Assembly: GCA_946408125.1 (NCBI GenBank)
Contig: CAMJQW010000002.1
Span: forward strand, 62,001-126,000
DNA: 64,000 bases
Direction: 5' to 3'
Source of the DNA: an uncultured Fibrobacter sp.
GTDB lineage: Bacteria; Fibrobacterota; Fibrobacteria; Fibrobacterales; Fibrobacteraceae
Each line of letters starts with the position of its first letter. The first letter of the stretch is position 1. The position numbers and the translations under genes were made by a program. Under the pieces are notes generated by a model that was not told the DNA's origin, made no database searches, and saw only the letters and a list, made by a program, of their open reading frames with translations. Positions 8,160 to 16,690 of this stretch are shown here, in pieces.

Positions 8160-8759
8160 ATGAAAATCCTGATATTGAATGCCAGCCCGCGTCGCAATGG
8201 CACCATTTCGCAGGCCGTCGAGCGCTTTGCCGACGGCGTGAGCAACTCGTTTACGGGAGATTTCTCCGAGGATGTCCGCGTGGACGTGGTGAACGTGAAC
8301 GACCTGAAGTTCGCGGCTTGCAGGGGGTGCATGCAATGCCGCCATTGCGGGCAATGTTGCCTCCCCGAAGACGACGCGCACCGTGTCGCCGAAAAGATTG
8401 CCTCCTGCGACGTTCTGGTAGTGGCCGCTCCCGTATACTGGGGCAATATGCCCGGAACGCTCAAGATGCTCTTCGACCGCATGGTCTATGCATTGATGGG
8501 TGAATCCAAGCTCGGAATCCCGAAACCGCTCCATAAGGGTAAGGACGCCTATATCATTACCAGCTGCACGACCCCGTTCCCGTTCAATTTCTTCTGCAGG
8601 CAGACCTCCGGCATGGTGGCCGCGCTCAAGGAGATTTTGGGCACGGCGGGCTTCAAAATTCGCGGAAAAGTGGTGATTCCGGGCACAAAAGCCCAAAAAG
8701 GCCTACCCGCGCATGCCGGAAAAAGCGCTTACCGGCTGGGCTTCTCGGTAGCAGTTTAA
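8160..8759 (+). CDS. NADPH-dependent FMN reductase / flavodoxin-fold protein
   Basis: 199-residue flavodoxin-fold protein. MKILILNASPRRNGTISQAV is the FMN-phosphate loop, and VVAAPVYWGNMPGTLKMLFDR is the conserved flavin-contact segment of the NADPH-dependent FMN reductase/iron-sulfur flavoprotein family. A cysteine cluster, CRGCMQCRHCGQCC (near residues 54-67), could bind an Fe-S cluster or metal. A ribosome-binding site (GGGAGG) precedes the ATG. Its promoter matches the ECF-type promoter of the next operon, so it is likely a member of the same regulon, perhaps supplying electrons for reductive handling of an imported ligand. Confidence 0.85.
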   Translation: MKILILNASPRRNGTISQAVERFADGVSNSFTGDFSEDVRVDVVNVNDLKFAACRGCMQCRHCGQCCLPEDDAHRVAEKIASCDVLVVAAPVYWGNMPGTLKMLFDRMVYALMGESKLGIPKPLHKGKDAYIITSCTTPFPFNFFCRQTSGMVAALKEILGTAGFKIRGKVVIPGTKAQKGLPAHAGKSAYRLGFSVAV

Positions 8760-8774
8760 TTTTCTAAATTTGCG

Positions 8775-8802
8775 GTGACACTTTTGACCTCCATAGGTGT
8801 TA
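8775..8802 (+). promoter_or_regulatory. Predicted ECF-sigma promoter, copy 2 (autoregulatory)
   Basis: GTGACA at 8775-8780, 16 bases, GTGTTA at 8797-8802. Only 7 bases separate it from the sigma-factor ATG at 8810, so transcription would start at or next to the start codon. Confidence 0.7.
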
Positions 8803-8809
8803 CACAGGC

Positions 8810-9313
8810 ATGGAAAGGACAAATCCCGCAGACCGCATGACGTTTTCGAAACTGTACGAGGTGTACGCCCCGATGGTTTACCGCCGCGCCATGTCCCTGT
8901 TGAAGGACGAGTCCGAGGCCGAGGATATGGTGCAGAATGTTTTCTTGCGCGTTTACGAACGCTGGGACAGTCTGGACGTATCGCAGCCGTCGAGCCTTTT
9001 GTGGAATACGGCGACGAGGCTCTGCCTCAACCGCATCCGCGACAAGAAACGCCGCGGTCTCGATATGGATACGAGCGAACTTCTGCTTTCGATCGCCTGT
9101 GCGGACGATGAACAGGATTCCTTCGCGGCCAGAAACATCCTTTCGAAAATTTTTTCGAAGGAACAGGAATCGACAAGGACTATTGCGGTGTTACACTATG
9201 TGGACGGCATGACGCTCGAAGAAACTGCCCGCGAGGTGGGGCTTTCGGTGAGCGGCGTGCGCAAGCGCTTGCGTGGATTGCAAGCCAAGGTAAAAGATCT
9301 GGAGGTAAAGTGA
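8810..9313 (+). CDS. ECF-type RNA polymerase sigma factor
   Basis: 167-residue sigma-70 family protein of ECF architecture: region 2 (YEVYAPMVYRRAMSLLKDESEAEDMVQNVFLRVYERW) and region 4 (VLHYVDGMTLEETAREVGLSVSGVRKRLR, a helix-turn-helix) with a short linker and no regions 1 or 3. It overlaps the next gene by one base (TGATG), typical of sigma/anti-sigma pairs. Start is uncertain: ATG 8810 lies where transcription should begin (a leaderless message), while ATG 8837 gives MTFSKLYEVYAP, a common ECF N-terminus. I infer it recognises the GTGACA-N16-GTGTTA promoters, including its own. Confidence 0.9.
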   Translation: MERTNPADRMTFSKLYEVYAPMVYRRAMSLLKDESEAEDMVQNVFLRVYERWDSLDVSQPSSLLWNTATRLCLNRIRDKKRRGLDMDTSELLLSIACADDEQDSFAARNILSKIFSKEQESTRTIAVLHYVDGMTLEETAREVGLSVSGVRKRLRGLQAKVKDLEVK

Positions 9314-10092
9314 TGATCCCCGATTGGAAACTGGAAAGATACTTGACGGGCGATTTGCCCGCCGCCGAGATGCGCGAGATTCGCGAGCTCGAGAAAACGG
9401 ACGAGATTTTCGCCAATCGCGTAAAGCTCATGCGCGAAGATAATGCGGCAATCCTCCGCAAGATGCCTTTCGAAAGGCTTTCCGAAAAGTTGGACGCAAT
9501 GCCGGGCCGTTCGGGTTCCGCCGGCAATACGGTGCGCGTGAATTTCAAGCTTGTCAAGTTCGCTGCCGCCGCGGCCCTCGTGCTCGCGGTGGTGTCGGTG
9601 GCTCTCTTCAGCCAGCGCGAAGTTATGGCCCCGGCTACGGATGGCGCGCAGGTCATGGATGTCGCGATGGTCGACGTTCAGGATGACGGTACGCGCATCA
9701 AGGGTCTGGACGCCCGCATGGAAGTCTGGAAGAAGACGGGCGACAGTGCCGTACAGATGTCCAATCTGGATGCCGCCCGCGAAGGCGATGAAATCCAGCT
9801 GCGCTATTCGGTGCCCGAAAAATGTTTTGGTCTGCTGTTCAGCATGGACGGTAACGGAGCCCTCACGATGCATATGGGCAATGAGAACCGTGCCATAGAA
9901 CTTGAACCCGGCAAGATGACGACATTGCCGTTTGCCTACAAGCTCGATAATGCGCCCAAGTTCGAGAAGTTCTTCTTGTTGACTTCGAAGAAAAATTTTT
10001 CTATCGAAGCGGACAATATCGACGCTTCGCTTAAGCAGGAAGGGGTCCGTGTAGTCAGCTTTACGCTGCGCAAGGATGGAGGAAATCGCTAA
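9313..10092 (+). CDS. Membrane-bound anti-sigma factor-like protein
   Basis: 259 residues. The N-terminal 75 residues are a charged cytoplasmic segment (WKLERYLTGDLPAAEMREIRELEKTD, as in FecR/anti-sigma N-termini) without a zinc-binding HxxxCxxC motif. A single transmembrane helix, LVKFAAAAALVLAVVSVALF, spans about residues 77-97, and a 160-residue periplasmic domain follows. Within it, GDEIQLRYSVPEKCFGLLFSMDGNGALTMHM resembles DUF4384-like sensing domains often found beside caspase genes. The gene overlaps the sigma gene upstream (TGATG) and the caspase gene downstream (TAATG). I infer it holds the sigma factor inactive until an envelope signal arrives, possibly through proteolysis or contact with the caspase-like protein. 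Confidence 0.75.
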   Translation: MIPDWKLERYLTGDLPAAEMREIRELEKTDEIFANRVKLMREDNAAILRKMPFERLSEKLDAMPGRSGSAGNTVRVNFKLVKFAAAAALVLAVVSVALFSQREVMAPATDGAQVMDVAMVDVQDDGTRIKGLDARMEVWKKTGDSAVQMSNLDAAREGDEIQLRYSVPEKCFGLLFSMDGNGALTMHMGNENRAIELEPGKMTTLPFAYKLDNAPKFEKFFLLTSKKNFSIEADNIDASLKQEGVRVVSFTLRKDGGNR

Positions 10093-12395
10093 TGAAAAAC
10101 TTAATCGAAAAATTGGATTCGTCCATTATACTTCAAGTTCTGTCCTTGGTTCTTTTGCTTGTCCTTGCGGCGACATCGGGTTCGCAAGCAGCTCAGGCGA
10201 CATCTAACGCGCAGATCAACCGCTACGTGATTGCGGTAAGCGCGAATTATGGTGGAGAGGGCCGTCCGGTTCTCCGCTATGCCGAAAGCGACGCGAAGTC
10301 TTTCGCGAAGGTGCTCGGTGAAATGGGCGGAGTGCAGTCGGGCAACGTGATTTTGGTGAAGGAACCGGGTGTAGCCGGACTTCAGAAGCATTTTGACGGA
10401 CTCGATAGCAAGATTGCGCAGAACAAGAACAGCTCCGGTCGTAACGAGGTACTCTTTTATTACAGCGGTCATGCCGACGAGAAGGGCCTGCGCCTCGGCA
10501 AGGAAGTCTATGCCTGGAAGGAACTGCGCAAGCGCATCGATGCCATGAAGGCTGACGTGAAGATTGCGGTGATCGATGCCTGCGGTTCGGGTGCGATTAC
10601 GCGCCTCAAGGGCGGTGTCGCTGTTCCCGCTTTCATGGTGGACCAGAGCAGCGATATGAAGGGCTATGCTTTCATCACCAGCAGCACGCAGGATGAATCT
10701 AGCCAGGAAAGCGACAAGCTGAAGGGCTCCTTCTTCACGCATTCTCTGGTGAGTGGCCTCCGCGGTGCGGGTGACCTTAGCGGTGATGGCAAGGTGACGC
10801 TTTCCGAAGCTTACCAGTTTGCTTTTAACGAGACTCTGCAAAAAACCGAGACGACGCTGGGCGGAGCGCAGCATCCGAGTCGCGACATGAATCTCGCTGG
10901 TACGGGTGATGTGGTGATGACGGATTTGCGCAGCACGAGTGCCGGACTCGAACTTGACGAAGATGTGGACGGACGCCTTTTCATCCGTGACGAGAAAGGC
11001 GTGCTTGTGGCCGAGCTTTACAAGAAATCTGGACGTGCCATGAGCCTCGGCTTTCCGGCCGGCAAGTATACGGTGCGCCTGGAACGCCCTGCCGAGTACA
11101 AGGAAACGACCGTGACCCTGCAGGACAACTACCGTGCCCGCCTTTCGCAGAAGCAGTTCGCCGCAGTGTCCGCCGAGAAGACGACCCTGCGTGGCAGTGT
11201 TGAATTCAAGAGCGAAAGGACTTGTGCCGCCGGCGATACGAATCAGTGCTCGCTCGATTCCCTTGACCGCAGCGGGACTTCGCACACGACTTTCAACCTT
11301 TATGACCACGACAAGGAACCGCGCAAGGGCGTACAGATTGGCCTCTTTGCCACGCGTTCTGAAGACTATTTTATCGGTTCGCAGTTGAGCCTCTTCGTGA
11401 ACAGCGCGAACAAGGATATGCGCGGCCTGCAGGTGACGGGACTCTTGAACTTGGCTGAAAATGTGGATGGCGCCCAGATTTCGGGAACCTTAAACTACGC
11501 TGAAAGTTTCCAGGGACTTCAACTGGGCTTTGTCAACTTGGTCAACGACAAGTCTGACGGTGTCCAAATCGGCTATGTCAACGCCGCATTCGATACGTTG
11601 GGCTCTGTGCAGGTGGGCTTTGTGGATCTTGCCAAGCAGGTTGATGTGCAGGTAGGTTTTGTAGATGTGGCGGGTTCATCCGATGTGCAGGTGGGCTTTG
11701 TGAACGTGGCTCCCAAGGCCGATGTCGAGGTCGGTTTCGTGGATGTCGCGGGCAAATCCGATGTGCAGGTGGGCTTCACGAACGTCTCTTACAAGCAAGG
11801 CGGTACGCAGGTCGGTTACGTGAATACGGCGACGCACTCCAAGGGCCGTCAGGTGGGTTTCGTGAACGTCTGTCTTGAATGCGAGAAGACCCCGATTGGT
11901 TTCGTGAGCATTGTGGGTAACGGCGTATGGTCCGCCACGAGTTCCATTAACGAGATGGGCGCCCTCGGAATCTCCCTCCACTTGGGAACGGCATACTTCT
12001 TTACGGCTTTCGAAGGGGCTCGCCAGTTTGAAAAGGGAACGAACTTTGAACACTTCAGTGACACCTGGGAAAGCGGCGTCGGTTTTGGAACGCAGTTCGG
12101 CTCGTATGGCAGCCACTTTGAACTCGAATACACGCACTTCAATACCTATGACAGGTTCCGCATGAACGATGTTGATTGGGGACACCACCACCGTCTGCGC
12201 CTGGGCTATGTGTACCGCCTGCTTCCGGGAATCGGTCTCGGTGTCGGTGGAACTATGAACGTGGCGACCCAGGGTAAGCATGACGACGTGCTCCTCAAGC
12301 CGCTCGGCGAATACCACGACGATGTGGGGAGCAAGAACCACAAGGGTCGCGTGTGGCCGGGATTCTACTCCGCAATTACCGTGGGAAGGTTCTAA
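10092..12395 (+). CDS. Exported caspase-like (C14) protease fused to surface repeats and an outer-membrane barrel
   Basis: 767 residues. A signal peptide (to about residue 36) is followed by a caspase-fold domain: RYVIAVSANY, catalytic His127 in YYSGHAD, catalytic Cys164 in VIDACGSG, then FITSSTQDESSQ and a DLSGDGKVTLSEAYQFA helix. Residues about 280-370 look like a small beta domain. Residues about 410-610 are tandem repeats of roughly 15 residues (VQVGFVDVA..., VQIGYVNAA...) like the LA_2272-type surface repeat of Leptospira. The last 150 residues, ending in Phe, look like an outer-membrane beta-barrel. A caspase on the far side of the inner membrane, anchored to the outer membrane and co-encoded with sigma/anti-sigma, is unusual. 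A GGAGGA site precedes the overlapping ATG. Confidence 0.85.
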   Translation: MKNLIEKLDSSIILQVLSLVLLLVLAATSGSQAAQATSNAQINRYVIAVSANYGGEGRPVLRYAESDAKSFAKVLGEMGGVQSGNVILVKEPGVAGLQKHFDGLDSKIAQNKNSSGRNEVLFYYSGHADEKGLRLGKEVYAWKELRKRIDAMKADVKIAVIDACGSGAITRLKGGVAVPAFMVDQSSDMKGYAFITSSTQDESSQESDKLKGSFFTHSLVSGLRGAGDLSGDGKVTLSEAYQFAFNETLQKTETTLGGAQHPSRDMNLAGTGDVVMTDLRSTSAGLELDEDVDGRLFIRDEKGVLVAELYKKSGRAMSLGFPAGKYTVRLERPAEYKETTVTLQDNYRARLSQKQFAAVSAEKTTLRGSVEFKSERTCAAGDTNQCSLDSLDRSGTSHTTFNLYDHDKEPRKGVQIGLFATRSEDYFIGSQLSLFVNSANKDMRGLQVTGLLNLAENVDGAQISGTLNYAESFQGLQLGFVNLVNDKSDGVQIGYVNAAFDTLGSVQVGFVDLAKQVDVQVGFVDVAGSSDVQVGFVNVAPKADVEVGFVDVAGKSDVQVGFTNVSYKQGGTQVGYVNTATHSKGRQVGFVNVCLECEKTPIGFVSIVGNGVWSATSSINEMGALGISLHLGTAYFFTAFEGARQFEKGTNFEHFSDTWESGVGFGTQFGSYGSHFELEYTHFNTYDRFRMNDVDWGHHHRLRLGYVYRLLPGIGLGVGGTMNVATQGKHDDVLLKPLGEYHDDVGSKNHKGRVWPGFYSAITVGRF

Positions 12396-12402
12396 AAAAC
12401 AA

Positions 12403-12430
12403 GTGACACTTTTTGCTCCTTTGAGTGTTA
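12403..12430 (+). promoter_or_regulatory. Predicted ECF-sigma promoter, copy 3
   Basis: GTGACA at 12403-12408, 16 bases, GTGTTA at 12425-12430, eight bases after the caspase stop and upstream of the TonB-dependent receptor. Confidence 0.7.
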
Positions 12431-12435
12431 CAATG

Positions 12436-12457
12436 GCAAATAGGGATTCCTATTTGC
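12436..12457 (+). promoter_or_regulatory. 5'-end hairpin in receptor leader
   Basis: GCAAATAGG (12436-12444), GATT loop, CCTATTTGC (12449-12457): a perfect 9-bp stem followed by TATTTTT. It begins where the transcript from the promoter ending at 12430 should start. It could be the weak terminator of the caspase operon, or a stabilising or attenuating structure at the very 5' end of the receptor mRNA. Confidence 0.55.
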
Positions 12458-12482
12458 TATTTTTGATTGGAACGCGGGAATT

Positions 12483-15008
12483 TTGTTGAAGATTTATACT
12501 AGCATTATCGTTTTGTTTGCGGCAGTGGCCGCCCTGGCGCAAGAACCGGCGGCGGAAACGGTCGGTGATTCCGCGCAGGTTGCGGGAATCGTTTTCAATG
12601 GCATCGTGCAGGATGCCTCGTTTGCCGAAGGCGAAAAGCTGAATGTCGAAATTCTCGAATCCGGAGAGGCGTTGCAGACAACCGTCGGCACCCCTTTCAG
12701 CATCGTACTTCCCGAAGATACCCTCTGGAACGTCTGCGTCACGAATTCCGATACCGCCGGAGCGGAGAAGGAAAAGTGCTACGAGCTCAAGTACATTGGT
12801 CCCGACCGCAGTTTTTCGCAGGCGCTTGGCGAAGCCTTCGCGGAACCTGATTCTACAGTGGAAGGGAAGGGCGCTACCCCTTCGAGCGGGCGGACAGCAC
12901 TTAGCGATTCATCGCTTAGTGCGCATGGCCACCAAGGTGGGGACACCCCGCAACGCCCCGATTCCACTGCACAGCCTAATGACGTCGATGTCGATGCGCT
13001 TCTCGCGGGTGGCGACAATCCGAAGGTGACCGAACTCAAGAAAGTCGTGGTACAGCTGCGGCGGCGCCCCAAGCGCAAGCCCGGCGAATCCGTCGTTACC
13101 GCAAAATCCATCAAGCGCATGCCCGGTCTCGCCGAAGCCGACGTGATCAAGAGCGTGCAGGCGCTCCCGGGCGTGGTCGCGAGCTCCGATTTCAGTTCCA
13201 AGATTTACGTGCGCGGAGGCGCCGCCGACCAGAACCTGTTCCTGTTCGACAATGCGGTCGTGTATTCCCCGGTACATTTCTTCGGGCTCTTCAGCACGTT
13301 CCTCGTGGAAGGCATTGACGATGTGCAGTTCTACAAGAGCGGCTTCCCGGCGCAGTACGGCAACCGCCTGAGTTCCGTGCTCAAGATGGACGGTCGCGCC
13401 GGCGGCCAGGATACCGTCGATGAATGGTTCAGCAAGTCGAGCATCAAGATAAGCACGTTCGCGGCACAGGCCCATACCGAAGGTCACAAGGGCCCGGCCC
13501 GCTGGGTGCTCGCCGGACGCACGACCTACATCGGCTACATGCTCGACCTGATGAATACCTTGGGCGTCCTGGACCTCGATCTCGATTACGAGTTTACGGA
13601 TTTGCAGGGAACGTTTATGTACAACGTCACGAACGATACCCGTTTGAAGTTCAGCTTCTACATCGGCAAGGACCGCTTGAGTTTTGACCCGCTCTACATG
13701 GACTGGGGAAATGTCGCTATCCCGATAAACCTTACGCACCGCATCAATGGCGACTGGGATTACAACATGACACTCGCGTTTAGCGAGTTCTACCAGACCA
13801 TGAAAATCAGCGACCTCATGTCTATCGAGATGTTTCTCTATACATTCTCCGCCAAGCAGTGGCTGAATTACCGCGGTATTGCCGACCATACGCTCACCTT
13901 CGGCTATGAACTGGAATACGACTACGAACGCTATCAGGAAAAAATGGCGACCATATCCGTGGCCGATATAGAGAAGCCTTTCCATCATGTGGGTTTTGTG
14001 CAGGATGCCTGGAAGATTACGCCGGATTACCTGTTGCAATACGGCATGCGCTTCAATTACCATGAAGCATCCGAACATTTCGGCGTGGAGCCGCGCGCAT
14101 CCCTCACCGTGAATCTCGACGAAACCAAGACGCTCGAATTCTATGGCGGCTACTACTTGCAGTACCTGAACGCGCTCGTGTACACCGACCAGGAAACGCT
14201 CAACGATTTCTATTATCCGGCGACCAAGACGACGAGTGGACGCCAGATCAAGCCGGCCTCCTCGTGGCTCTTTGCGACGGAATATAGCCAGCGCGGAATC
14301 CTGGACGATTACGATGCGACCGTGGGCGTGTATTACAAGACGCAGAACAACTTGAATACGTTCGTGACGCAGCTCGATACGAGCGAGGAGTCGCAATCCA
14401 AGGAGCTTGTGCTGGCGGACCAGTTCGGTACGGCGGAAGCGTATTCCTTCGGTTATGAACTTTCGTTGCGCAAGGAAAAGGGCTGGTGGTTCGGCGGTAT
14501 CAACTGGAGCCAGAGCATCAGCGTGATGAAGACCAATGATGGTACGAAGCCTTATTATCCTAGCTGGCACCAGCCTTACGCCATCAAGATGGACTTGGGC
14601 CTCAACTGGCGTGGTCCCGAGGAATCCCTTTCGATTCATCCGACGCAGAAAGACATGTACCTGCGTTCCTCGATTGTCCTCAAGTACTCGGCGGGCATGC
14701 CTATCAGCGAATACAAGGGTTACTACCTCTCGGAGCATATCGGCCACCAGGTTTATTCCGACGATGTGGTCGTGATTCCGGGAAGCCGCAATGCGGCCCG
14801 CCAGACGGACTACTTCAGGGTGGACGTGAAGGCGATCGATGTCGGTCGCGAAGGCAAGTGGAATTTCAGCTGGACGATCATCAACCTTACCGATCACGAG
14901 AACATGTTCTTTACCTTCTACGATACGCGCAAGAACCCTCCCGAGAAGACTTCCATTTCGCAGTTCCCCTTTTTACCGGTCATGCTGAACTATGAATATT
15001 ATTTCTAG
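12483..15008 (+). CDS. TonB-dependent outer-membrane receptor
   Basis: 841 residues. Signal peptide IYTSIIVLFAAVAALAQ, then an N-terminal beta domain (about 25-110), a low-complexity linker (about 120-175), and a TonB plug: VVTAKSIKRMPGLAEADVIKSVQALPGV, SSKIYVRGGAADQNLFLFDN and YGNRLSSVLKMDGR. The rest is a 22-strand-type barrel ending NYEYYF with a terminal Phe. The start is TTG, either 12483 or 12486; no in-frame ATG lies before the signal peptide. The layout (N-terminal domain plus plug plus a downstream lipoprotein) resembles Bacteroidota receptors paired with DUF4249 lipoproteins. Ligand unknown. Its promoter ties it to the ECF sigma factor. Confidence 0.88.
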   Translation: MLKIYTSIIVLFAAVAALAQEPAAETVGDSAQVAGIVFNGIVQDASFAEGEKLNVEILESGEALQTTVGTPFSIVLPEDTLWNVCVTNSDTAGAEKEKCYELKYIGPDRSFSQALGEAFAEPDSTVEGKGATPSSGRTALSDSSLSAHGHQGGDTPQRPDSTAQPNDVDVDALLAGGDNPKVTELKKVVVQLRRRPKRKPGESVVTAKSIKRMPGLAEADVIKSVQALPGVVASSDFSSKIYVRGGAADQNLFLFDNAVVYSPVHFFGLFSTFLVEGIDDVQFYKSGFPAQYGNRLSSVLKMDGRAGGQDTVDEWFSKSSIKISTFAAQAHTEGHKGPARWVLAGRTTYIGYMLDLMNTLGVLDLDLDYEFTDLQGTFMYNVTNDTRLKFSFYIGKDRLSFDPLYMDWGNVAIPINLTHRINGDWDYNMTLAFSEFYQTMKISDLMSIEMFLYTFSAKQWLNYRGIADHTLTFGYELEYDYERYQEKMATISVADIEKPFHHVGFVQDAWKITPDYLLQYGMRFNYHEASEHFGVEPRASLTVNLDETKTLEFYGGYYLQYLNALVYTDQETLNDFYYPATKTTSGRQIKPASSWLFATEYSQRGILDDYDATVGVYYKTQNNLNTFVTQLDTSEESQSKELVLADQFGTAEAYSFGYELSLRKEKGWWFGGINWSQSISVMKTNDGTKPYYPSWHQPYAIKMDLGLNWRGPEESLSIHPTQKDMYLRSSIVLKYSAGMPISEYKGYYLSEHIGHQVYSDDVVVIPGSRNAARQTDYFRVDVKAIDVGREGKWNFSWTIINLTDHENMFFTFYDTRKNPPEKTSISQFPFLPVMLNYEYYF
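12897..12922. repeat. Inverted repeat inside the receptor linker
   Basis: 12-bp arms with one mismatch (GCACTTAGCGAT / ATCGCTTAGTGC) separated by TC, within a low-complexity in-frame segment (about 12866-12956) that joins the receptor's N-terminal domain to its plug. It looks like a palindromic element inserted in frame. Confidence 0.45.
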
Positions 15009-16614
15009 ACGAATTCTGGTGCTGTTGGCGTTTGTTCTTGCGGCGTGCGGCGATTTTCACGGGCCGTGGGAATACTATCCCGAGGAACGCGAAATTTATA
15101 CCGGCATCTTCACGTACGGATACATCCTCTCCGACGGCGGCACCGACATCTGCTTCTCCAAGATTTACGAACTCGACGAAACAGCGTCGCGGAATTTTGC
15201 GTTCTACGACAGCGCACGCGTGACGGTACGCGGCCCGTTTGATATCGGCGGTGATGAAACCGATACGACCCTGGTACTTACGCCCAAGGCGGGCAATCCT
15301 AACTGCTTCTATAGCGAATTGGACGGCATCACGGGCAAGTCCTACAAGATGGATGCCTATTTCGAATGGGATAGTGCGGGCCACTCCGCGAAATCACGGT
15401 TCACGGCCAAGGCCGAAATCCCAAACGCCATTTCGATTCCCGGGATGAATGTCCCGCTGCCGGATGGCAGCTACGAATGGAGGGAGTATAACGATTCTAC
15501 GGAGTTCCACGTTGAGTTCCTGGAATTCCCGATGGACATGGAGTTCGTCAAGTGCGACGTGGATTATGACAGGACCGTGAAGGGCGTCATCTCGGTGATG
15601 CGTTACGGCATCGCGAATGCCGAATCGCAGAATACGACCATCAACAACATGCTCAAGGGCATGACGGACAAGGACTCGACGGGTTACAGGGGCATTGCTA
15701 TGCACGATCCGCTCGAACGGACCGAAAACCTCGGGTACACCATAAGCCGCTGGGTCGCCGATTTCAATGCGCTCGATACGCTCTACCTGATGAACATGAT
15801 GATGCCGCTCGGCAAGATCTACGTGGATTTCTATGCGACCGACGCCGCCTACATCGATTACGAAATGAAGGTGACGAATTCGTTCAGCGATTCGCGCATC
15901 ATTCCGGAATCTAATATCGAAAACGGTCTAGGCGTGTTCAGCGGCATGGCCAAGACGACCATCAGCCTGTATGTCGATGGCGACGGCGTGAGTATGGAAC
16001 ATATCGCTTTCCGCAACTGCGACGAGACGGAAGGGGATTTCTCGGACAGCTGGGATTCCCGCGGGTGCAGGCTCTACCAGGACGTCGCCTGTTCCGGAAT
16101 GCCATCCGACACTCTGGACATGTCGAACCTGCTGGATGCGAACGCGCATGCTTACCTGTATTACAGGAAGTCGGAATATATGAAGGACAACGCCACCTGC
16201 TATGCGTCGCACGTGAAGGCGGCAATGATGCTCGATACCACGAAATGGACAGTTTTCCTGCCCAAGAACATCAGCTCGGAAGATAAGAACAATGCCTACG
16301 GCGATGGTCTCAAGCGCTACTGCGTGGCCTCCAATTTCGAAAACAACGGTATCGCGGATTGCGGTAAACTCGAAAAGCAGTGCCTCGAAACTCCCGAAAA
16401 GAACGACTGCAAGGAATATCTGTGGATGTGGTGCGCCGACCGCAACTGGAATATGGCTGACCATCCCCAGTGCGAATCTGCCCTGGTGAGCCGCTACTAC
16501 CTGGAAGAGCAGAAATCGAGCATCCTGGAACGCGAAGTCAAGGAAATTTGCAATTCGAAGAATCCCCAGAGGCCCGAAATATGCGGAAAGTTGCCTCAAA
16601 AGGAAAAGAATTGA
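14992..16614 (+). CDS. Outer-membrane lipoprotein partner of TonB receptor (DUF4249-like)
   Basis: 540 residues with lipoprotein signal ILVLLAFVLAACGDF (lipobox LAAC, Cys near residue 19). The start overlaps the receptor gene by 17 bases, so expression is coupled. The N-terminal portion (REIYTGIFTYGYILSDGGTDICFSKIYELDE and later VRGPFD...SYKMDAYFEWDSAG) resembles the beta-sandwich of DUF4249 proteins that sit beside TonB-dependent receptors in Bacteroidota. The C-terminal half is rich in Cys (about a dozen) and is not recognised. It probably forms a lid or ligand-capture subunit on the receptor. Family assignment is moderate; the lipoprotein call is strong. Confidence 0.7.
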   Translation: MNIISRRILVLLAFVLAACGDFHGPWEYYPEEREIYTGIFTYGYILSDGGTDICFSKIYELDETASRNFAFYDSARVTVRGPFDIGGDETDTTLVLTPKAGNPNCFYSELDGITGKSYKMDAYFEWDSAGHSAKSRFTAKAEIPNAISIPGMNVPLPDGSYEWREYNDSTEFHVEFLEFPMDMEFVKCDVDYDRTVKGVISVMRYGIANAESQNTTINNMLKGMTDKDSTGYRGIAMHDPLERTENLGYTISRWVADFNALDTLYLMNMMMPLGKIYVDFYATDAAYIDYEMKVTNSFSDSRIIPESNIENGLGVFSGMAKTTISLYVDGDGVSMEHIAFRNCDETEGDFSDSWDSRGCRLYQDVACSGMPSDTLDMSNLLDANAHAYLYYRKSEYMKDNATCYASHVKAAMMLDTTKWTVFLPKNISSEDKNNAYGDGLKRYCVASNFENNGIADCGKLEKQCLETPEKNDCKEYLWMWCADRNWNMADHPQCESALVSRYYLEEQKSSILEREVKEICNSKNPQRPEICGKLPQKEKN

Positions 16615-16623
16615 TAAAACCGG

Positions 16624-16651
16624 GTGACAGTTTGTGCGTATTCGGGTGTTT
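16624..16651 (+). promoter_or_regulatory. Predicted ECF-sigma promoter, copy 4
   Basis: GTGACA at 16624-16629, 16 bases, GTGTTT at 16646-16651 (one mismatch to the other copies), upstream of the TonB2/TtpC cluster. Confidence 0.6.
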
Positions 16652-16690
16652 TAATTATGTAATTTTGATACCTAAACCTTGCGGAATGTT

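Noticed and set aside
12909..14897. Open frame of about 660 codons antisense to the TonB receptor
   Set aside because: A product of GC-rich codon bias in the true gene; it shows no start signal or recognisable domain, while the receptor has signal peptide, plug and barrel.
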